DNA of 64,000 nt from Galdieria sulphuraria (GCF_000341285.1 NW_005178475.1:248001-312000), one strand, 5' to 3'; shown: positions 21,263 through 34,262, counted from the first letter of the stretch. Program-made: numbers and translations. The notes: generated by a model not told the origin, from the sequence alone.

Positions 21263-21266
<4 letters not shown>
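20309..21266 (+). CDS. METTL21/EFM-like lysine methyltransferase-family protein
   Basis: Seven small exons (20309-20396, 20452-20567, 20621-20714, 20779-20882, 20934-20987, 21043-21094, 21154-21266) join to 206 residues. The start is MSKEYILSDGSRISYEEYLG. The SAM site is CVLELGAGIGLPGLV, preceded by the family's helix FCWPSSFILSKYIEMHP. Across the exon 3/4 junction it reads NIERNGQWYPINWGD, and then LDIVIGSDLFYEP, the D/E-x-x-Y/F motif of family-16 protein lysine methyltransferases (METTL18/21/22/23 kin). Substrate is unknown. Its stop TAA shares bases with the stop TAG of Rab6 on the other strand. Confidence 0.75.
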
Positions 21267-23207
<1,941 letters not shown>

Positions 23208-23224
23208 TCACAATTTCTTCATCG

Positions 23225-24060
23225 ATGTGGAACGGACGATTCAGTGTCTTGTGTCCTTTTGTACAACAAATAGCTCATCTTCATCTTCTCCAAAAGAGGC
23301 ATAAAAGTGTCAACTATTTGTTTCCAAGTTTTCATAAGATTGAAAAGTATCAAATACTTTGTCATTCTATTTTCAGAATGGACGACCATAATAATAGTGG
23401 TTTGAAAGTTCCAGATTCAAAGGACCATCCATTACCTTGGAAACCACCTCCTACTCGTTGGATATTGCGTATTCCACTGATTCTTACTTGGATTCGTATT
23501 GCACTTATTCCACTATTTGTCTTTATATTCTATCTTCCTATAGCCAACTCTGGTATAGTATGTCTAAGTATCTTCGCGTTGGCTTCCTTTTCTGATTACT
23601 TGGATGGCTATTTGGCAAGAAAATGGAATTGTACGAGTTCCTTTGGATCCTTTTTGGATCCCGTTGCTGATAAACTGTTGGTAACCATTGCCTTGATACT
23701 CTTATCTTCCCATAGAGGAGGTATTTTATTACCCATTTGTACCAGTATTATTGTATCACGTGAAATATTGATATCAGCTTGGAGAGAATGGATGACTGCT
23801 TTAGGTAAAAGAGAATCGGTAAGTTGATGTACTTGCAAGTTGAAGAAGAAGAGAGGAATCATAAGGATAAAAAGGTTTCTGTTGGTATTTGGGGAAAACT
23901 CAAAACTACTTTACAAATGATTAGTATTAGTTTATATTTGTTGAATAGAACATATCCTATATTTGGTTTATTATTGACTAGTCAAATCACTTGTGTGATG
24001 GCTACTGTATTGAGTATTTATTCAGCATGGCGTTATGTGATGACTATGCCATCCAGTTAG
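23225..24060 (+). CDS. pgsA: CDP-diacylglycerol--glycerol-3-phosphate 3-phosphatidyltransferase
   Basis: Exons 23225-23818 and 23875-24060, 259 residues from the chosen ATG. The CDP-alcohol phosphotransferase motif D-G-x2-A-R-x8-G-x3-D-x3-D is complete in DYLDGYLARKWNC followed by SSFGSFLDPVADK. Hydrophobic helices (IALIPLFVFIFYL, IALILLSS) and SREILISAWREW match bacterial-type PgsA, which makes phosphatidylglycerophosphate, precursor of the thylakoid lipid phosphatidylglycerol and of cardiolipin. About 50 residues before MDDHNN look like an organelle leader (MWNGRFSVLCPFVQQI, basic and Phe-rich). Starts at 23129 or 23379 are also open. The chosen start leaves only 17 nt to the divergent carrier gene. 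Confidence 0.88.
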
Positions 24061-24076
24061 TTGAAAATTGTGTGTC

Positions 24077-24617
24077 ATGGGAAACTGTGTTGTTGTGGGT
24101 CGTTCAACTCAAGAAACAGATGGCCAACATACAACACGTGGTATAGTTGGTGGATGGTTCAAAGGCAAGTCTAAAAAGGGTAGTACTGGCTCTACTTGGA
24201 ACGGAATTGTACAACTTCCCAAACCTTGGAAAGCAGAACCTCCCTTTGGACCATTGACAGAAACGGAGTTGAAAAGAATGAGAGAAGAATTTTGGGATAC
24301 TAGAACAGAAGGTCGCCAAGAAATGTGGCAAGCTTTAAAAGCTGCAGCAGAAACAACTGAAGTAAGTAGAAAAGAACTGATTGGCTTGTGTTTCTCAACG
24401 ATAAGAATAGGATACCTTGCGAAACGAAATTGTAAAGGCAGCTGGTTTGACACCTGCAAACAGAGAAGCAACTTTAGAGTCGTGCTACGATGAATTGGGT
24501 AATTACTATGAAGTACCCGTATATTGTTTGAGAGATCCCGACAACTTGGTTCGGTTGGAGGAGGAAGATAATAGTGAAAAGACTTCTCACGAAAGGGGGA
24601 AAAACGAGCGACTCTAA
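24077..24617 (+). CDS. UBTD-like (DC-UbP/UBTD N-terminal domain) protein
   Basis: Exons 24077-24361 and 24411-24617, 163 residues. The start MGNCVVV provides Gly-2 for N-myristoylation and Cys-4 for palmitoylation, exactly as in animal UBTD1/2. The helical domain follows: LPKPWKAEPPFGPLTETEL, RMREEFWDTRTEGRQEMW, LKAAAETTE, then CYDELGNYYEVPVYCLRDP, ending DPDNLVRLEEED. Animal relatives carry a C-terminal ubiquitin-like fold and bind E2 enzymes; here the protein stops after the N-terminal domain, so the ubiquitin-like part is absent. It starts 16 nt after the stop of pgsA on the same strand. Confidence 0.8.
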
Positions 24618-24750
24618 CCTAAAATACTTTACACAAGTGTGTGCACTTGAACTGCTTTATTGTTATTTCAAATGGCTGATAAACTCTTTCCATTTTATGG
24701 GAACCTTGCAGTTGAAGTTTGAAAACTTTCATCACGTGGACACATTTCAT

Positions 24751-25644
24751 TCATCTTCGTCTTTTTGTTCCCTGTTTTTCTGAAAAAGATGAATCAACTC
24801 GTTCTTCTTTCGTCGCACAACTTGACTGATGGTAGTTTGTATGAACTGACTCGGATTGCTTTGCTGTATCCACGTTGGTGATATCTTGCATGGCATTCTT
24901 TTCTTCCGTTGATGAGGCTTCTGATTGCAGTTTGTGAATGGTCTCATTGATAATGTGCAACGTATTCATCAGTTTGACCCAATACTTTCTCAATTCGTGT
25001 GTATCCTTGTCACTTTTTTCTTCCAAACTATAAAGTTGAAGACCATCTTTGTCCACGCACAACTGCTTCTTATCTCCATCTTTTGTTTGCTCTAAAATAG
25101 CGGATACAGCTTGTTGTCTTGTCTTGGTCGAGAACTTATCCAAATTCCGTTGCATCTTTTGACCTTCAACGATTCCCAGCAATTGAGCTTTTGCTACCGC
25201 AATCTGCTCCTCTTTCAAACCAAACTTTTTTGAATTTTCTTTCAATCGACTCATTATAATCTCTTTGGTAGGATTGGGACCTGTATTTACGATGATACCT
25301 CCTTTCGTTTTCGCTCCTTGCGCAATCCTCTGCTCATTGTGTTCCCTCACTTCAGCTGGATCGATACAAAGACCCGTAAACTCTGCCACAGACTGTTGTC
25401 CAATCAACCGCTGAGTCTGTAAATTCAACTGCGATATCGTCTTGTTCGGTAGGTATCCACTATCTACGATCTTCTGCCAACGACCAACACCAAACGACAT
25501 CAAACAGAGACTTAAAACGCGAACTTCTTCCTTCGTCCAACCAGGTGAAAGTGAAAAGTTCCATAAACTTAAACTGTCCTTACTAGGAGCTAGTGAAGGT
25601 GGGATTCGAACTTGTTCCACTACTCCATCATTCACTTTGCTCAT
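24751..25644 (-). CDS. SANT/Myb-like domain protein of unknown function
   Basis: One exon of 297 residues. A SANT-like domain sits near residues 35-80: WTKEEVRVLSLCLMSFG, then GRWQKIVDSGYLPNKTISQL. It is followed by a conserved-looking EFTGLCIDPAEVREHNEQR and a helical Lys/Gln-rich middle. The C-terminus is a charged, Ser-rich tail ending GTKRRR, a possible nuclear localisation signal. The single SANT unit with the IDP-x-EV extension suggests a nuclear chromatin or transcription protein. I do not recognise an orthologue by name. A 68-codon frame (25834-25628) overlaps its start upstream. Confidence 0.55.
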   Translation of the reverse strand: MSKVNDGVVEQVRIPPSLAPSKDSLSLWNFSLSPGWTKEEVRVLSLCLMSFGVGRWQKIVDSGYLPNKTISQLNLQTQRLIGQQSVAEFTGLCIDPAEVREHNEQRIAQGAKTKGGIIVNTGPNPTKEIIMSRLKENSKKFGLKEEQIAVAKAQLLGIVEGQKMQRNLDKFSTKTRQQAVSAILEQTKDGDKKQLCVDKDGLQLYSLEEKSDKDTHELRKYWVKLMNTLHIINETIHKLQSEASSTEEKNAMQDITNVDTAKQSESVHTNYHQSSCATKEERVDSSFSEKQGTKRRR

Positions 25645-25834
25645 CCCTTCCTCTTAGAAATAGGTTTAAATCCAAAATCCCTCCAAAAATCCACACATAA
25701 TTGAACCACAATGAAGACAACTTTTGCCCACACCTGTAAGCTAAAGGATGTATATTATTGGATATAAACAATTCTTCCAGAAGAAATCGTTTTTCGAACA
25801 AAGAAAAAACTTTCTTGGGGTCTAAATCGTTCAT

Positions 25835-27078
25835 TGAAATACTTTCAGTAACATGTCTCAGAGGTTAAACGTCACGATTATCACCGAAGCTTTAACTTTT
25901 TTTTCTCTATAAACAACCCCAAGCCCAAAGAAACAAACAAAGACTATGACTAGAGCCGACTAGAGTGGGACGTAACAAACAGCATTCATTTCGTTTCACA
26001 GATCTTCGAAAGAAGTATTTTTAGAAAGATGGGTAACTTTCAATGATAGAGAAATTAATTCATTTAATTCCTTTGTCTTTTTTAAAACATATTAATCAGA
26101 TCCTCTCAAGATGCGAGAATGGTGCCAGTGTTAACAATTTTTCTAAAAGTTGATGATAAATAGTTGCCATCATTAAAGCTCTATAAATTAAACCAGAAAA
26201 AGACCAAAAAAATAAATTAAATATACCTTTCATTTGTCTGTTTTTTCGAAGATTGGGTTTCTTAAAAAATGGACGATGTAAAATAAAATTGATGGAATTA
26301 AAATAAACACTTTCTTCGATCGAACAATTAAATTAAATCTTTTTAATTTTGTACACAACAGATAGATGAAAAATTTTCGTCAAAACACAATTTATTCCTA
26401 GTATCTATCCTAGTTTCCAAAAATTGAAAAGGACCATATGCTTGTTGAATTTTTTCAAGTCCTATTCTCAGACCTTTGATGGCTACCATATACCTTCAAT
26501 TTAATCTCAGAAGCTTTTTCTTTGGTGTAGCTAACATGCCCTTAAAGCTAAAAAGTAAACCAAGTGCGTCATCACGGCAAGAAGAAAACAGATGCATTTT
26601 TGAGATTTTCTTGCAGTTTTCTAGTTAATTATAACAGTGAAGGTTTCCTTGTGTAATGGTTCAGAATCTTTACATGTGAAATATAAGTTTAGTCTTGTAT
26701 CCGTTTTAATTGAATTAGTGAAGTATTAGAATACACAAGAAGTTTTGAACAACGATTACCTCTTCACAAGTGTTTTTTTGAGAAGATTATTCATTTTGTT
26801 TCATGAAGAAACCCTTTGGTTTTTTCCACATTTCCCAAAAATATCTTCCACGTGAAATAGTGTCTTATTTGCTTCAATCTCTCATTGAAGTAGTACGAGC
26901 TGATTCGATCCTATTCTTCCCATCCCCCGACAATCAAGAGGCTGACTTGGCTCTTACCAACCAGGAGATCCTTCGTGATTGGCAGTGATTGAATATTTAG
27001 CCAAGAGCGCCTCCCCGCCGCAATTCATTGGCAGATTCCTTTGTACAGTTGATGTTATTGGAACTTTCAGTGTAAACA
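25835..27078. other. Long gene-poor AT-rich interval
   Basis: This is the longest stretch without a convincing protein gene in the window. It is rich in short A and T runs and has no repeat family that I recognise. It should contain the promoter of the SANT gene on one side and of the PPR gene on the other. A 61-codon plus-strand frame at 26803-26988 lacks any domain. A spliced small gene or a non-coding RNA cannot be excluded, but no tRNA, snRNA, SRP or RNase P signature was found by eye. Confidence 0.5.
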
Positions 27079-29696
27079 ATGGCCTTTTTACCTACAGTTC
27101 CACCAAGAAGCACTACAACTGGCCCTACTCGTTTTTCCACACCGCGTATAGACTTCTCTGGTTCACAAGGGATGTCAGAAGTTGGCGAAGGCTTTGGTCT
27201 CGAAGTGAATTCTCGTTCATTTTCTGCAATAGGCGGTATCTTTAGAGAGCCGATGGTTCGCCCAGCGACTTCTTGTCTGCTTCCGAGTTCTTCTTACAGA
27301 AAACCTCCACGAACGGTGGCGAACCAAAGTGTCGTCTCTAGAAACAGTAGTGCTGTTGGTTCTTCCAGCGGACTAAAGTTTCGAACGCTTCCTTTTTCTG
27401 CAGTGAATAAGAGTTTCGGTGGCTTTTTATGTGCGGATGTTGAAGGGAAATTATTGGAGACAGGCGATCCATCTCTCAGTGTGGAGACCTTGCTTCGAAG
27501 TCGTGCGGAGGAAAACGGTTTGGTTCTCCCTCGTTGGTTACCGAAAGAAGAAGGCGTTTGGAATAACACTGTCTGTTTTGATCAGTCATCTTTAGAGAAC
27601 ACGGTTTCGTTGTCTCTCAGACAGAGACCTATGACCTTGGCTATTCTTGATGTGGACCACGAGACCAGCGGATATTTGGAGAAAGATAAGGAAGACAAAC
27701 TGTGGAATGATAGAAATGGTCCTGAAAATAAACTGGATAATGTGAACCAGCGTTTGATGAATTTATCTGAAACAATAGGTATGTAAACCTTTTCTTATTC
27801 TTTCCAGAGTTTGAAAAGCTGCAAAAGATGATATTTCTAGTACATCATTGACATCTGCGAAAGCACTGGTAACCGAAAAGAAGAATGCTCAACAGCTTAC
27901 ACAGCAGTTGACAAACCGCACTGGCCTGTCTTGTGTTTCTTACGACGATAGACAAACACGAAATTGGAATTACACAATGGATGCTTTATTAAAGGGTGGA
28001 AAGGCGAGAGAGTGTTTGGATATGTTTCTTTCTATGCCTAGTAATGAAGTTAAACGAGATGTAGCGTCGTGGTCTATTTACATTACCGCACTTGGTCGTT
28101 TGGAAAGATATTCAGAGGCAGAACGATCATTGATATGGATGCGTGAGGAGCATATTCAACCCAATATATATACATATTCTGCATTGATTGAAACACTTGG
28201 AAAAGGTGGTTTGTGTGTGAGAGCACTTAGTCAGTTTCGTCGAATGAGTCGGATAGATAACATCGCACCCAACACTGTTACCTACAATGCTGTTATCAAA
28301 ATTGTAAGCCGTTGTAAACGAAACGACTGTGGAGGAATTACTAGAGCAATGAGCCTTTTGCGAGAAATGGCAACCAAAGGATGCATCCCTGATGTAGTTA
28401 CGTATGCAACTCTGATTGATGCGTTTTCGAAAAGAATGGAACCAGAAAGGGCTTTGAAGTTGTTTCAAGAGATGAAAGAGGCAAACGTGAAGCCTAACAA
28501 TTACTGTTATTCGTCATTGATATCGGCATTTTGTCGGGCTGGATATGTAGAACGCGCACTCGCAATTTTTGAAGAGATGACTCACGAGCGCATTGTTCCA
28601 GATGTGTTTGCATTTAATGCTCTTATAGATGGTTTGTCGCGTTGATTGTTTGCTGTTGTTGTTCTTAACTTTATATAGGTTTTGGTAAATTGCGTCAAGT
28701 GGACAAAGCATTTGAAATTTATGATCGTATGAGGAAGCTTCAAATTCAACCAGATCGCATCACTTTCAATGCTTTGATTTCAGCTTCTGGTAAAGCCAAG
28801 AACTCTATTAGAGCTCTTGAAGCCATGGGTGACATGACTGAAATTTATGGACTGACACCAGACCGGCATAGCTATAATGCTCTTATCGATGCCTGTGGAA
28901 AGTCTGGAGATTTTACCAAAGCTTATGAAGTTTTTGAAGAAATGCGTACAAAGGGCATTCGTCCGTGTACGGTGACATTCAATGCCTTGATATATGGGGC
29001 GAGCCGCAGTCATGATCTTGCTGCTTCATTCAAGATTGTTGACCTTATGCTCCAGGAAGGTTTGAACCCTGATGCCTACACGATGAATACGTTGATATCG
29101 GCTTGCAACCGGAGACAGGATTTAAGTACTGCCTTTGAGGTTTTGGAAAAGTTCAAGCAGTTGGGTGTCCATCCAGATAATGTCACCTTCAACACTTTTA
29201 TAGATGCTGTCGGCAAGTTGGATTCTTCAGGTATGAGTGGATGATTTTTATATCATTTTGTTTCTTCTTACTCTTCCTTTTGACAGAGAAAATGTTTGAA
29301 CTTTTGAGTGAAATGGAGAGCCGCGGGATTTCTCCTTCAAAAGTTACACTGAATACCATCGTTGGTTGTTGTGGTAGACGAGGGAAAATAGACTTGATGG
29401 AACGAGGTTTCCACATGTTTCACGAGAAACGTTTGGAACCAGATAGTGTTACATTCTCCTTGTTGATAGAAAATTATGTTTCTCATCATTTGTTGGACAA
29501 AGCAGTAATAGCTTATCATAATTGCAAGAGACAGCAGCTAGAGTTGAATTCTAATGTAGTCATGCATCTCTTAGAAAGTCTCATAAGGAAGGACGAAATA
29601 GAGGTTGCCAAGTTGATACTCAAAGATTATCCCTTTCTGATGCGACATTTTTCGTTGGAGGATGATCGTCAAACTACGAGGAGTAGAAGAAAATAA
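27079..29696 (+). CDS. P-class pentatricopeptide repeat (PPR) protein
   Basis: Exons 27079-27778, 27819-28631, 28679-29230 and 29287-29696, 824 residues. A Ser/Thr/Pro-rich N-terminal 250 residues probably includes an organelle transit peptide. From about residue 270 the protein is an array of a dozen or more 35-residue PPR units with the consensus V-T-Y/F-N-A-L-I-x-A-x-G-K, for example NTVTYNAVIKIV, DVVTYATLIDAFSK, DRHSYNALIDACGK and DNVTFNTFIDAVGK. Such arrays bind organelle RNA base by base and govern stability, splicing or translation in plastids or mitochondria. No SMR, DYW or E domain follows. The first intron ends in AAG and is 40 nt long; all junctions keep the frame. Confidence 0.92.
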
Positions 29697-30318
29697 ACAG
29701 ATTGTATATATTGATATCTATTTAGATAGAGAAAGAGAGCAACGCGAGAAACTTCCAAAAAATAAATATTGTCATTCCGTGAGATACTGATTGTTTCGCT
29801 ACCGTAATAGAGTCAGTCTTCAGCTGTTGGCACAGTTGGTTCAAGCCCATAAAGATTCTCATTGGAAAGTTGCCATAGCAAATTAGAAAAGGGCCCAGTC
29901 ATTCAGCAATCTCTTTTGCTCCTTCCTTCCCTATAGATAGTCATACTATTATTTATTCTATTTTGAGGTATGTTGCCGTCAAAGCAATATGCTGCACCAG
30001 TGCACAGCAAAAGGCAGTAACACAACTACCTATGTTTGCTTTTTCAGCCTTATTTCCAACATATAAGGTTTGAGTGCAACGAATGGTTCAGCTCTCGAAG
30101 ATTTTTTTCATACAGCGGCCGATTCATTTTTACCTTTCATTCACTTCAAGCTTTCTTCTATATTGCCTAGCACAAACATTTTTTTGCCAACCCTAAAATA
30201 ACAAATGTAGTGTTGAAACAACTTTTTATGGAAAAATACGTAAATGGCGCCATTTCATGATGCCTAGCATTTTTTTGCCCATCATTAGTGTCGTTCCATC
30301 ATCCTTGATTCACTTTCA
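29697..30318. other. Intergenic interval upstream of the phycobilin lyase gene
   Basis: No gene is recognised in about 620 nt. A 31-codon reading ending at the TAG near 29884 has a helical pattern (SLQLLAQLVQAHKDSHWKV) but no start or partner exon. A small imperfect inverted repeat with stems GCTGCAC and GTGCACAGC lies near 29991-30009. Long T runs near 30108 and 30180 precede the next gene. Promoter function for 30319 onward is inferred from position only. Confidence 0.45.
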
Positions 30319-31378
30319 ATGGATTATACAACAGATCAGATTGAAATCATCCTCCTGAGCAGAGCGCACTGGAGTGACATGGACTTCGCAAGAAAACGAC
30401 ACCACCAATCTTGGTTTCTATGCTTCTCTATTCCGATATTTTTCAAAAGGGGTTTGAAGACTTGTACATATAGTGTGAAGAGTAGGAAGAGAGTTTCCTA
30501 TCACTGTCCTGTTTCTTGCTGTATGCAAGTTGTCAGTAAGAGTGTAGAGGAAGCTCGATTAGCTCGGTTCTTAGCAGCAGACTGGAGTAATGAAAATCAA
30601 GCTATTGAGAATCCTCCTTTTTGGTCGCATATGAGAGTGTCCTATAGACCTCTACCTTTCGAACTTTTGGAAGGCTTCAGTCTGTATTCGGAAAGTTGCT
30701 ATCAAGCGTTCTTAAAACAGCCTTATCGAACAGGTGTGTATCGAATATTAGCTAGAAATGACGGTAAGTTGGAGCTCGAACTTTACAAAATCGAAGGAGA
30801 GGAAGAGTTTTATCAAGGTAAGTACATACCTGAATAGAGGTGATGTTTGAAATGAATACTATTTTTGTAGGATCTAGAAATATCGAAAAGCTGCGTTCAT
30901 TGACCAGAGACAGACTTGTGAAGTTACCAAACTGTTGCAACACTATTCTTTCTTGGGACGAAAGCAAACAAATGTTTTCAGGAGAGACAGTTCCAGGAAA
31001 ACAATGCATCGTCAGTCGAAAGGGCAAAGAAACATATTTACATAATTCAGTTACCGTATCCAAGGAAAAGTTGACTAGTTGGGATACCGGTCGATGTCCA
31101 AAGACGGATAAACTTCTATGGGGAGCTATTGCCGGACCTTTTGAATTCTATCCTGTTGCGAGGTTTAGTCATGAAGTACGTGGTTAATAATCGTTGTGTT
31201 TGTGAATTCCTAACAAACTGCATTCGATGTTTGCATCAAAAGTATAAATTGGGAAAGAACCGAATATTCTCTTCGAATTCATCTCGACACAGAAATCCCA
31301 TTTGTTCACAAAACTCTAGACGAGATACAGCTCGAAGTAGTGGGATATTTACAAGGGAAGCATATTCCACTGCATTAA
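30319..31378 (+). CDS. cpcT: CpcT/CpeT-type phycobiliprotein chromophore lyase
   Basis: Exons 30319-30817, 30871-31162 and 31243-31378, 308 residues. A basic, Phe/Cys-rich leader of about 70 residues suits import into the plastid. The lyase core reads PPFWSHMRVSYRPLPFELL, EGFSLYSESCYQAFLKQPYR, GVYRILARNDG, then SWDESKQMFSGETVPGKQC and ends with LWGAIAGPFEFYP. This is the conserved pattern of CpcT/CpeT, which attach phycocyanobilin or phycoerythrobilin to a beta-subunit cysteine of phycobiliproteins. After this the third exon adds about 45 residues not usual in CpcT (RTEYSLRIHLDTEIPFVHK). The exon 2/3 junction is the weakest join; the last exon's frame was picked because it looks coding and the competing frame does not. 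Confidence 0.85.
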
Positions 31379-31434
31379 GACTGGCTCTATAATTATCCAT
31401 CACTTGCTGCACTTCAAAAGTAATTGTATCCTAC

Positions 31435-32379
31435 TTACTTTGACTGAACTATTTCAAGTATTTTCTTAGCAATTTCATCATCATTCATAAACCCTGCTTC
31501 CAAGATAATAACTCCACTTTCCAATCTACTCAAATGTATTGGTATGTGCAATTTACCAAACATTTCACAGGCTGCTAACAAATCATCAGGAGAGACCAGT
31601 TCAGTAGTCGTTCTGGCACGAATAAGCCAACAGTATACATCTATCAAGTTCATCATTCCTCCATTCTTTCTCAGTGGCTTTTCAATGGTACGGTATACTT
31701 CCATTGCAAGCTGCCTATGAAACTCGTTTCCATGGCCTCCAAGTTGCGCTCTAGTTACAGGATTCTCAACTCCCAGAGAAGCAGCCATGTTACGAAATTC
31801 AACTACTTCTTTCATATCTTCACCTACCTTGGACTCCAACAATGAACCTTGATATTTTTGTGCCAACTCAACCAAACCCTTCACTTGTGACATTAGTGAC
31901 TCAAGATCCTTAAATGCGTTCTGAAGCTGCTCCTCTCTTTGTTGCACTTGTTCTTTCCGAGTTTGCATAATACCTGCTACTCCTACACCTTTAGGAGAAG
32001 TTTGACTAGTTTCATTTGTTTTTTTTTGCTTATGCTGTCTAATGTATTGCTCAAGTTTTTGTATAAATACAGATTGGTCACTATCGTGTCGAAAACCGAG
32101 AAGAACGTGTTCTCCGTTAGTCAGTTGTATCCTTACCACCGAGACGAGACGAGAAAAGAATTTCTTCTCTCTTTTTTTATCCAAACAAACGTGACTAATA
32201 TTGGAAACCGAATAACGTAGATACAAACCACGAGAAGGGTCTAAAAGGTTCAATTGCTCGGTACTCAGAAAGCACTCCGGATTGTCCAACTTTTCACGGG
32301 TTTCCTTTGTTATTACAGTTGATAGTTTGAACCGAACTCCGTCCAAAGAAGAGTCTCTTAGTTTCAATTTGTTGAACAT
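31435..32379 (-). CDS. VPS36: ESCRT-II subunit VPS36
   Basis: One exon, 314 residues. The N-terminal third is a GLUE/PH-like domain (STEQLNLLDPSRGLYLRYS, then HVCLDKKREKKFF and VVRIQLTNGEHVLLGF), the ubiquitin- and phosphoinositide-binding part of VPS36. A coiled segment follows (QREEQLQNAFKDLESLM), then the EAP30/Vps36 winged-helix region with SLGVENPVTRA, GGMMNLIDVYCWLIRARTT and LVSPDDLLAACEMF. ESCRT-II sorts ubiquitinated membrane proteins into multivesicular bodies. No zinc finger insert is present, unlike the yeast protein. The gene converges on the lyase gene with about 56 nt between stops. Confidence 0.92.
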   Translation of the reverse strand: MFNKLKLRDSSLDGVRFKLSTVITKETREKLDNPECFLSTEQLNLLDPSRGLYLRYSVSNISHVCLDKKREKKFFSRLVSVVRIQLTNGEHVLLGFRHDSDQSVFIQKLEQYIRQHKQKKTNETSQTSPKGVGVAGIMQTRKEQVQQREEQLQNAFKDLESLMSQVKGLVELAQKYQGSLLESKVGEDMKEVVEFRNMAASLGVENPVTRAQLGGHGNEFHRQLAMEVYRTIEKPLRKNGGMMNLIDVYCWLIRARTTTELVSPDDLLAACEMFGKLHIPIHLSRLESGVIILEAGFMNDDEIAKKILEIVQSK

Positions 32380-32514
32380 GACGTACTACTTGCATGAAAT
32401 ATTGGCACTTCGATTTTAGCAACGTACTATTAAATACTTTAGAGATTTCCCTCTTTGGATGAATGGGAGAGATTATGACTTAAGGTGTTGGTTTGCATCT
32501 CCGTGTTTGTGTGA

Positions 32515-34247
32515 ATGAGTGGCTGCTTACTTTGTGTACCCATAACTGCTCAATATGTCAAAGAAGCGTTTGAACAGGTAGGTTACTCTTGGTGACTTCT
32601 ATATCTCTTCTTTCTCAGCAAGTTGTCTTTCAATAGATAAAGGAAGCACAACGTTTAGGAGCAGACTTGGTGGAACTCCGGTTGGATCTTTTGGACAGTA
32701 CTGAGGAATGGGAAGATTTGGTGAAACATTGCTTTGTTCCAAAGATCGCTACTTGTAGACCTCATTGGGAAGGTGGAAACTACAATGGTTCAGAGTCTCG
32801 TCGTTTATCCATTTTAAGCGAAGCGTGCAAGTTGGGTTGTGAATATGTAGATGTAGAGTTGGAGGCAATAACACGATTTGAAAAGCCTTCGAATTGTCAT
32901 ACCGTAAGTAGAATAGGTTCATATCATTTGTGACTCATTCTCAGTCATGTAGAAGCTGATATTGTCTCGGCATCTATGGAACCGACCTTTTTCTCACCAG
33001 GAACTGGCGAATACCTATTCTTCTATGCTTTCTAACCAAGCAGATGTCATTAAAGTTGCTTGTAAAATAGATAATATTGAGCAGTGTGAAATATTGTTCC
33101 ATTTTATCGCAGCTTCCAAAGTTCCTTGCATTGCATTAGGCATGGGAGAAGCAGGACAAATCTCCAGAATTTTGGCAGGCCGTTATGGAGCTTTTCTTAC
33201 ATTTGCGTCATTATCAAAAGGAAAAGAATCAGCACCAGGCCAGATAGAACTCAATGACTGTATCCAAATGTATCGTCTGAAGTCACTCAGCTCATCCACC
33301 AAACTCTATGGAGTTGTTGGTAATCCAGTGGCACATAGTATGAGTCCAGCCATTCATAACTTAGCTTTTGCGTCATTATCACTGGATTGTGTTTATTGTC
33401 CACTTGCAGTAGAAGATTTTGGTTCCTGTTGGAAGATGTTGAACGAAATGGGTTTTATGGGTTTAAGTGTAACCATTCCACACAAGGTATGTATTAAGTT
33501 TATGAATATGATTGATATCGATGGATATCTTTCTGTTCTGTACAGGAGACCGCGAAAAGGTATGTGGACGAGTTGGATGGTTTGGCTTTGAAAATAGGAG
33601 CTATAAATACTATGGTAAAATTGGAAAGAGGCTGGAAAGGATATAATACCGACTGTCTTGCTGCAGTTAGTGCCATTGAAGATGGACTCATTGCACAACG
33701 GTCAAGTTCAGAGCTATCTCACCGAACCAATTCCTTTTCAACCCAAGCTGGAGCAAAACCTTTAGTACTCATTTTAGGAGCTGGGGGAGCTGCTCGTGCA
33801 ATTGCGTTTGGGCTATTAGAACGTTCATATAATATTTATGTTGTCAATCGTAATTACGATCGATGTAAGAAACTGGCCGCAGAATTGGGTATCGAAGCTA
33901 TACCATGGGAAGGTTTGAGAAGGTTCCTTCTTGAACACAAAGATAGCATAGATGTGATCATACAGTCGACTAGCATAGGAATGCACCCTAACGTACACGA
34001 TACACCTCTTTCTTTCGATGACTTGCAGAGCCTTTCAAAAAAACCTCTCGTATTCGATGTGGTATATAATCCTGTAGAAACGAGGTTTCTTCGTGAAGCT
34101 CGTGAGGTTGGTTGTTATGTGGTATCAGGTCTAGAAATGTTTGTTCGACAAGCAGTCTATCAATTTGAGTTATGGACTGGAAGTAAAGCACCTGTAGAAC
34201 AGATGAGGCAAGTGGTTTTAAAAAGACTGAAGACTTTTATGGAATAG
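32515..34247 (+). CDS. Bifunctional 3-dehydroquinate dehydratase / shikimate dehydrogenase
   Basis: Exons 32515-32577, 32637-32903, 32953-33486 and 33546-34247, 521 residues. The first half is type I dehydroquinase: LGADLVELRLDLLD, PKIATCRPHWEGG, YVDVELEA, the histidine in ILSRHLWN and the Schiff-base lysine in ADVIKVACK. The second half is shikimate dehydrogenase: VVGNPVAHSMSPAIHN, GLSVTIPHK, KIGAINTMVK, YNTDCLAA, the NADP loop LGAGGAARAIAFGL and GLEMFVRQAVYQFELW. This fused plant-type enzyme performs steps three and four of the shikimate pathway. The first exon has no evident transit peptide, although the plant enzyme is plastidic. It ends 15 nt before the glycerate kinase ATG. Confidence 0.95.
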
Positions 34248-34262
34248 AGAAAGAAATGCAAA

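Noticed and set aside
25603-25613. Reverse T-arm-like string GGGATTCGAAC
   Set aside because: It falls in the coding frame of the SANT gene; the flanks do not fold as tRNA.
26803-26988. 61-codon frame in the gene-poor interval
   Set aside because: No domain, no partner exon and no supporting context.
29840-29852. Second T-loop-like string GGTTCAAGCCC
   Set aside because: The stem bases do not pair and no anticodon arm is found upstream.
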